A stretch of 18,810 nt of DNA from assembly GCA_905214675.1 (NCBI GenBank), contig CAJMMS010000034.1:1-18810 (forward strand). The letters are read 5' to 3'. The stretch's first letter is position 1, and each line of letters starts with the position of its first letter. This DNA comes from an uncultured bacterium. Lineage in GTDB: Bacteria > Bacillota > Clostridia > Lachnospirales > Lachnospiraceae. Below are positions 14,301-18,810 of this stretch, one piece after another. The position numbers were made by a program, and so were the translations under genes. The notes under the pieces are model-generated. The model saw only the letters and a list, made by a program, of their open reading frames with translations. It searched no databases and had not been told where the DNA came from.

Positions 14301-17300
14301 ATGGTGTACGGTGTGGAAGATGTGCTTACACTGTCTGTTGCCACTGTTTTGCCGTCTTTGTCATAAGCTTTTACTTCCAGTGTACCTGCCTGATACGGAA
14401 CTTTCCAGGTCAGATGCAGTTTTCCGGAATTTAATTCGCCGTCATCAAGAACTGCTCCGCTGCTGGTATAACCGCCAGGGTTGGTGTCATCTCCCCAGGT
14501 CTTGTCGTCCTGTGTTTTTTCTGATGTTTCATAGTATTTCTTGCCATAAGCCGTTTCTTTTTCATCGAAGCTCTTCTTACCGAGAGACTCGCCGTTTAAG
14601 AACAGCTCTGCACTTTGCTGGTTTGTATTTACCCAGACCTCTACTTCTTCGCCGTCATGCCACTGATCCCAGTTGGTCGGAAGCAGATGTACCATCGGAG
14701 TACTTGTCCACTGACTCTGATATAAATAGAAGGAATCTTTTGCAAAACCTGCGGTGTCGATCGTACCGAAAGAAGATACACCTACCGGGTAAACACTGTA
14801 CGGTGTCGGCTCGCCGAGGTAATCAAATCCGGTCCAGATAAACTGTCCGATAAAGCTCTTGCGGTCACGGTCTTTTTTCAGTCCGTATTCATTGGACATC
14901 GTCCAGGATGCAAAGTCGTTGTCATAGTTGGAACCGCCGCGTTTGCCCGGAGTCTGGTTGATACCGGTGTTTGTAAACTGCGGATCTAAGTAAACACCTC
15001 TTGATGAAGTCTGAGAAGAAGACTCGGACTCAAAGAAGAAGGTTTTTGTTACTTTTTCAAGCAATGTGCCATCACCGATGGAGTATCTGCTGATCAGTCC
15101 GTCTACGGATTTTGCTGTATTGTAGTTCAGTCCGTATCCGTCCAGCACCTGGTTTACATAACCCCATACCTTATTTGCTGCCGGAACACTTCTTTCCTGA
15201 TCACCGCCCATCAGCACGTAACGGGTACCGTCTGCTGCATTGACATTGCCCATCAGACGAACTGCCTCGGTATATTCATTCATGCTATCCGGATTTACGC
15301 CAAGCAGATCATATTTGGAAACATCATACCAGGATGGTTTGCTGCCCACGCCGCGGACTTCATTACCGATCGACCATGCGATCACAGAAGGTTCATTCTT
15401 ATCGCGGTTTACCATTTCCTGTACAACCCAGTCACTCCAGGTCAGTTTTGCACCATCGTAATTTACGCCCGGTGTCGAGAGCTGTGTATAACCGTTCGGT
15501 TTCAGTCCTGCCCAGTCAGACGGTACTTCCTGGAAGAAGAAATTACCAAAATCATAAGTTGCTTTTGCTCTTCCCCATCCGTCAAAAGCTTCCTCTACCA
15601 CAAGGATGCCTTTTCTTCTGCAGACTTCGATCGCCTGTTTGGATGGCGGGCAGTGGGAGGTACGGTATGCGTTGACACCCATTGCCATCAGTTTGTCAAA
15701 TTCACGGTCATAGGCATCGCTGTAGCTTGCTGCACCTAATGCACCGGAATCGTGATGCAGGTCAACACCCTGGACTTTTGTGTACTGTCCGTTTACATAT
15801 AAACCACCGCTTGTCGGATCACTGGTCGTCTCTTTAACTTTTACCCAGCGGAATCCGTATTCGGTTTCTTCCGTATCGATCAACTGATAGCCATCGGAAG
15901 AACCATTGATCTCCTGATAAAGATCTACTTTTACAGTATACAGATACGGTGTACCCAGATTCCACGGATACCAGAGATTTACATTGGAAACCTCCAGAGC
16001 ATCTCTGCCTTTCAAAGACAAGGTAAATGCAGTACTTGGGTTGATCGCTGTCTTTTCTGTACTCTTCTTTGCTACTTCTTTTCCTTCTGCATCCAGCACA
16101 GTTACTTCCATATAAACATTGGAGTTTGTAGAGTCCGAATAACCGTTTGCTTCTACATTCAGTGCTCCTGTTTTGGATGCTGTATAATCGTCCTCCAGAG
16201 TCGGAGTTGTCAGTGTAATACCGTTGCGGTTGAAATGTGCCTGATTGTCGATCAGCAGATGTACCGGACGGATGATACCGCTTCCTGTATACCAGCGGCC
16301 GGACGGTGACATATTCTGTACTTTTACAACCAGTACATTTTCTTCGCCATATTTTACTTTGTTTGTGATATCCAGGGCAAATCCGGTATAACCACTTGGA
16401 TAGCTTCCAATCTTTTCACCATTTAAATAAACAACACTGTTCTGGTAAACGCCTTCAAAATCAATTGTAATCCTTCTTCCCGGATTGGTTGTGCTGCTTT
16501 CCATAGATGCCGGTACGGTAAATTTCTTACGGTAATAACCAAGTCCACCTTCCAGATATGCCTGTGCATCAGAAGAACTCTTTACTTTTGCACCTTCGAT
16601 GCTGAAATCATGCGGAACATCCACCGTTCTCCATCCAAGATCGTTGAAATCCGGATCAATGATCTCAGCCGTTGTGTAATCTCCGGCATCTTTGACACCT
16701 GCTGCGGCGAAACCGCCGTCAGCGACTTCCGGTGTTCTGGTTGCCAGATAGAACTGCCAGTTTGCATCGAAATCTACAGATCCAAGTGCATCTTCCGGAA
16801 TCTCCTGTACCAGACCGGATGCATCCAGGATCTCTACGGTCAGCACCGCATCGTACTCCTGCTCTTCCACGGTAACTTTTCCGTTTACCGTGAACGTCTT
16901 GCCTGCGGTCGCGGTATCTACCTTTGCAAGTTCATCGCTGTTCCATGTCACATCAAACAGTGCATTTGTTCCATCGGTATACAGAACAGTTGCCTGCTTT
17001 GGTGCAGTAAACGTGCTTCCAACAGTCACTTTCTTTGTGATATCTGAAACTTTATCTACAACCTTCGGTCCTGCTTCGGATTTGCGGTAAAGTTTTACGT
17101 TGTCCATATCGAGGTACTGACCGGTCACCGTGCTGTCGATGCTGATCTCGCATTTCCCGTCCTCGCCAACTTCAAAGGTATCCGTTGTATAAGTCACCCA
17201 CTCATTCCATTTATTTGGTGTGACTGCGACGGATTTTCCGCCTGCTGTCAGTGTGGTGGTATGGGTTCCCGGATCATTTCCGCCGGTTGCATCGATGGAT

Positions 17301-17647
17301 GCCTTATAAGTACCCGGCACCAGTCCGGTCACTGTCTGTGAACATTTGTAAGTTTTTGTTACGCTTGTGTTCTTTTTGCTGCACACCTCATACATAGTGG
17401 TGAGGTTGTTTGTCATAGCAGCGCTTTGAAATAATTTCCAGTAATAATCCAGATTCTGGATATCACCGGTAAATGTCCATGCTGTCTCGCCGGACTCAAA
17501 ATCTCCGTTTGGAACAGTGACTTCTACAAACGTGTCATCATCTGCTGCCATAACAACTGGTCCGATGTTTCCGACTGCTGTGGTAAACACCATGGCAAAT
17601 GCCAGCAAAAAGGACCAGAATTTTCTGAATTGTCTGTGTTCTTTCAT
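11378..17647 (-). CDS. Giant secreted multi-module GH2 beta-galactosidase-like enzyme
   Basis: 2089 residues from the ATG at 17647 (GGAG 6 nt upstream, then a Sec signal with cut near VMAA, residue 35); an upstream frame to 17758 lacks a ribosome site. Approximate order: N-terminal CBM-like jelly roll 40-190; Ig-like domain 194-277; GH2 sugar-binding 285-480, Ig-like 480-620, catalytic barrel 620-980 with acid/base Glu763 (WSIGNEVRG) and probable nucleophile Glu875 (FESESSS, before RGVY) and WTGFDYLGEP; DUF4982/Ig-like 980-1210; Ig-like 1230-1315; F5/8-type discoidin 1320-1467; cohesin-like 1472-1606; NPCBM 1611-1782; FIVAR 1786-1852; coiled coil 1856-1939; LRR end module 1946-2089. It resembles BgaA-type exo-beta-galactosidases acting on host or plant glycans outside the cell. 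No LPxTG. Exact sugar linkage cannot be read from sequence. Confidence 0.92.
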   Translation of the reverse strand: MKEHRQFRKFWSFLLAFAMVFTTAVGNIGPVVMAADDDTFVEVTVPNGDFESGETAWTFTGDIQNLDYYWKLFQSAAMTNNLTTMYEVCSKKNTSVTKTYKCSQTVTGLVPGTYKASIDATGGNDPGTHTTTLTAGGKSVAVTPNKWNEWVTYTTDTFEVGEDGKCEISIDSTVTGQYLDMDNVKLYRKSEAGPKVVDKVSDITKKVTVGSTFTAPKQATVLYTDGTNALFDVTWNSDELAKVDTATAGKTFTVNGKVTVEEQEYDAVLTVEILDASGLVQEIPEDALGSVDFDANWQFYLATRTPEVADGGFAAAGVKDAGDYTTAEIIDPDFNDLGWRTVDVPHDFSIEGAKVKSSSDAQAYLEGGLGYYRKKFTVPASMESSTTNPGRRITIDFEGVYQNSVVYLNGEKIGSYPSGYTGFALDITNKVKYGEENVLVVKVQNMSPSGRWYTGSGIIRPVHLLIDNQAHFNRNGITLTTPTLEDDYTASKTGALNVEANGYSDSTNSNVYMEVTVLDAEGKEVAKKSTEKTAINPSTAFTLSLKGRDALEVSNVNLWYPWNLGTPYLYTVKVDLYQEINGSSDGYQLIDTEETEYGFRWVKVKETTSDPTSGGLYVNGQYTKVQGVDLHHDSGALGAASYSDAYDREFDKLMAMGVNAYRTSHCPPSKQAIEVCRRKGILVVEEAFDGWGRAKATYDFGNFFFQEVPSDWAGLKPNGYTQLSTPGVNYDGAKLTWSDWVVQEMVNRDKNEPSVIAWSIGNEVRGVGSKPSWYDVSKYDLLGVNPDSMNEYTEAVRLMGNVNAADGTRYVLMGGDQERSVPAANKVWGYVNQVLDGYGLNYNTAKSVDGLISRYSIGDGTLLEKVTKTFFFESESSSQTSSRGVYLDPQFTNTGINQTPGKRGGSNYDNDFASWTMSNEYGLKKDRDRKSFIGQFIWTGFDYLGEPTPYSVYPVGVSSFGTIDTAGFAKDSFYLYQSQWTSTPMVHLLPTNWDQWHDGEEVEVWVNTNQQSAELFLNGESLGKKSFDEKETAYGKKYYETSEKTQDDKTWGDDTNPGGYTSSGAVLDDGELNSGKLHLTWKVPYQAGTLEVKAYDKDGKTVATDSVSTSSTPYTIQAVADKTVLKADGTSLSYVECTVVDENGNMVPDADNLVKFAVSGKASIVGVDNGKQESAELYKYDNVDKSSYSERMAYNGKVLVILKSEKEAGDALLTISSDNLKTAQVALKVTADGTGDAPKAAEVTGTEKSVDAVNVTVPTGMSVTLPSVVKVNYTGSAGDYSLLKKVTWSEVKDGKAEGTIEGSKLTAQATITESDDAATDVELAAGKASATASFTGSDKNYPQNMLDGDDSTSWTNAYNRGASVLLPANSASRKNEYVEFDWEEAQVLNQITLNFKESRYCAIPKVLEAQYWDGADWAPVSAQSTVKESGAPAVMQFKPVYTTKVRVYMENATPYSSSGNMEITEASVKLSTEKIGARLILEGEDAVVQGKNLTLNAKLTNLSSDSLLSEVSFRISYDADVFEAPAVALKDGIEGTLTSTEADGKILYTLKNEAGIPASTSEFATITMKAKADAQPGSYSVGLEDVTAKDMAGAAADLTAVAATVKVSERPITGEVTYLSDIEWKYARSGWESVMKNQYCNGASSGKISLSVDGEQTYFYKGLGANADATVEYDVSSYKAQLEENEKLYFQAYVGIDYFKAAKKQNGDGVYFVIYDGEVDADGNIQGTEIYRSAKLDTYSDAEHISIDISGIQKNLVLFMDKIGDNAHDNGDWADAKLIHVADPNAADKSELKQTLDIAKALKEADYTVESYKALQEAIQNAETVYADKTATQEAVDAQATALQAAVQGLKVPDASDYQGILKKLQAKEAELAKKQEELANAKGDKTELQKELQKIQDDLKELEKEKDAAYKKLQEEKAAADEALKQAQAEIERLKAQQNQPKPEEALKVGDTVTSGNVKYRVTDAQKKLAEAYGVDSRRARTLKVAAAVTINGETVSVTSIAANAFKGMKKLEKVTIGTNVSRIGKNAFSGDGKLKSIQIKSKKLTSVGKRALKNISAKAVIKVPKSKKKTYTSLLKGKGQKKSVKIK

Positions 17648-17678
17648 TCCCTTCTCCATCCTTTCTTTTTTATAGATC

Positions 17679-17698
17679 CCGGTGGTTTCCGCACCGGT
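17679..17698 (-). promoter_or_regulatory. Leader hairpin of the GH2 gene
   Basis: On the minus strand CCGGTG and CACCGG (6 bp, 7-nt loop) form a GC-rich hairpin about 30 nt before the GH2 start codon. It has no T-run, so it is not a terminator by itself. It may affect leader stability or translation. Confidence 0.35.
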
Positions 17699-17755
17699 TT
17701 TCGGGTTTTTCTTTCTCTTACAGACTATCAGTTTTTTCCGATCCTTTCCATAACA

Positions 17756-17795
17756 CATTCTATAGATTTTGTTTTCATTCTATAGATTTTGTTTT
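17756..17795. repeat. Perfect 20-bp tandem repeat upstream of the GH2 gene
   Basis: Two identical 20-bp units (17756-17775 and 17776-17795), each with the palindrome TCTATAGA followed by TTTTGTTTT. The period is about two helical turns, so two protein dimers would sit on one face of the DNA. It lies about 110-150 bp before the GH2 ATG, in the gap after the Ig-like protein gene. No TTGACA-type box is evident, though TATAGA could serve as a -10. Confidence 0.75.
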
Positions 17796-17811
17796 CTATT
17801 ACCTTTTCGTT

Positions 17812-18582
17812 TTAATCCTTAAACGTGACCTGATAATAATCAATCATTGCTTCCTGTGATTTTGGAACTCGCACAGCCACCACATATGATTTCACAATTG
17901 CCGGATAGGACACACCTGGTTCCTCCATGTCTCCACTTCTCTCTATCTGGATTTCACCAACCAGTTTTCCTTTTCCATCAAATTTTGTTATCATGCCTTT
18001 ATACTTGTAATTCATATATGGTGAAAGCAACTGTGAAACAAGCACAATGCTCTTTTTCTTGAAATTTGTGCCGTCATATTGTTTCTTTAATATTTTTCCA
18101 AAAGCTTTTTCTTTCTTCAGAAACACCTGAAAATTTTCAAATTCTTCTTTTGTGCGAATTGTTTTCTTCTTTACTTGCAGAGAATTATTCTTACATATAA
18201 AAATGGCTCCGTCGGTTCTGCAAACCATTTCTCTTTTTACAGGACGCTTTTTTACTACCACTTTTATAGTGGCTTTTTGCTTTGGATTTTTTGCGGAAAC
18301 AACTATAATTTTTGTTTTTCCGGCTTTTTTTGCTGTAATTTTCCCTTTTGATGATATAGTTACCACATTTTTATCTTGTGTTTTCCATATCATTTTGGGT
18401 TGCTTTTCTCCTGTTTTTTCAAAAATATTTGACACATCCTCTTTCTCTCCCTCATAAAGTAACATGCTGTTTCGATTCATTACAAACTTTTTTTCTTTAG
18501 CTTTTGCTGATACTGAGAATGGAACTGTCAACAACAAACATACGAATAATAATAGTTTTAATTTTTTCTTACCTGTTCTCAT
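17812..18582 (-). CDS. Secreted protein with a bacterial Ig-like (Big_2) domain
   Basis: 256 residues. Signal peptide with core LLLFVCLLLTVPF and cut near SVSA (residue 26). A Big_2-type domain (about 32-112) shows the classic IWKTQDKNVVTISSKGKITA, then KKAGKTKIIV. The rest (about 120-256) is basic and unidentified: KSIVLVSQLLSPYMNYKYKG, then VVAVRVPKSQ. It has a faint look of PrcB_C-like domains, which I do not trust as an assignment. GGGGGG precedes the ATG by 6 nt, and the gene follows the FnIII-like gene by only 12 nt, so the two are probably co-transcribed. Likely cell-surface; function unknown. More AT-rich than the GH2 gene beside it. Confidence 0.85.
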   Translation of the reverse strand: MRTGKKKLKLLLFVCLLLTVPFSVSAKAKEKKFVMNRNSMLLYEGEKEDVSNIFEKTGEKQPKMIWKTQDKNVVTISSKGKITAKKAGKTKIIVVSAKNPKQKATIKVVVKKRPVKREMVCRTDGAIFICKNNSLQVKKKTIRTKEEFENFQVFLKKEKAFGKILKKQYDGTNFKKKSIVLVSQLLSPYMNYKYKGMITKFDGKGKLVGEIQIERSGDMEEPGVSYPAIVKSYVVAVRVPKSQEAMIDYYQVTFKD

Positions 18583-18594
18583 ATGAATCCCCCC

Positions 18595-18810
18595 TTATTT
18601 AGCTGTTTTATATCCAATCTCTGAGAACTGTGACTTAACTGTCGTTCCATTCACATTACGAAAGGCACGTACTTTATAGTAATACTTTTTCCCCTTTTTT
18701 ACTGACGTATCTGAAAAACTTAAAATACTACCACTAGTTATCTTTTTTACTCTGGTATAAGTCCCATCTTTACTTTCTGAACGGAATATTCCATATCCTT
18801 CTGCACCATC
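18595..18810 (-). CDS. C-terminal end of a fibronectin-III-like surface protein (partial)
   Basis: The last 71 codons of a gene that continues past the window edge. The visible peptide reads GAEGYGIFRSESKDGTYTRV and later KKGKKYYYKVRAF, the usual end of the FnIII-like domains in secreted Lachnospiraceae proteins, and stops at YKTAK. No catalytic part is in view. The stop codon directly precedes the ribosome site of the Ig-like protein gene, suggesting one operon of two surface proteins. Confidence 0.82.
   Translation of the reverse strand, partial: DGAEGYGIFRSESKDGTYTRVKKITSGSILSFSDTSVKKGKKYYYKVRAFRNVNGTTVKSQFSEIGYKTAK

Noticed and set aside
17648..17758. A 37-residue N-terminal extension of the GH2 enzyme
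   Set aside because: Highly basic, no ribosome site for the upstream ATG, and it would precede a standard signal peptide. The ATG at 17647 has GGAG at good spacing.

Overview
The window looks like a chromosomal segment from a spore-forming gut Lachnospiraceae (Bacillota: the Blautia / Mediterraneibacter / Dorea kind of genome). The evidence is a complete spoIIIA operon, strong AGGAGG-type ribosome binding sites, moderate-to-low GC, BspA-type leucine-rich repeat surface proteins and a giant secreted GH2 glycosidase. The assignment is by style, not by a marker gene.

Layout. (1) 1-2057, minus strand: a small cluster of unknown genes. It holds a HEAT-repeat protein whose C-terminus looks like a dead low-molecular-weight phosphatase/ArsC domain, a Cys-motif protein, and the first codons of a second HEAT paralogue cut by the window edge. 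(2) 2203-7296, minus strand: spoIIIAA-AB-AC-AD-AE-AF-AG-AH, intact, tightly packed and ended by a good terminator. (3) 7431-9105, plus strand: a consensus sigma-A promoter, a hairpin-rich leader and a secreted LRR protein with near-identical 69-bp repeats. (4) 9106-10112: about 1 kb with no conventional gene. It contains a minus-strand transcription unit with a perfect TTGACA-17-TATAAT promoter that converges on the LRR gene, and then a 180-nt highly structured element. (5) 10113-11045, plus strand: an orphan carbamate-kinase-family gene with altered active-site motifs, followed by a second diverged copy of the structured element and a bidirectional terminator. (6) 11378-17647, minus strand: a 2089-residue secreted GH2 beta-galactosidase-like enzyme with many accessory modules. 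(7) 17812-18810, minus strand: a secreted Ig-like protein and the end of a fibronectin-III-like protein.

How it fits together. The spoIIIA genes build the mother-cell half of the channel between mother cell and forespore. The LRR protein and the GH2 enzyme are unrelated in their N-terminal parts but share a C-terminal LRR module ending in the same KGKGQKKSVKIK tail, which suggests a common cell-surface retention or export module. The most unusual feature is the pair of structured elements on both sides of the carbamate-kinase gene: same order of hairpins and same linkers, but different, compensating stem sequences.
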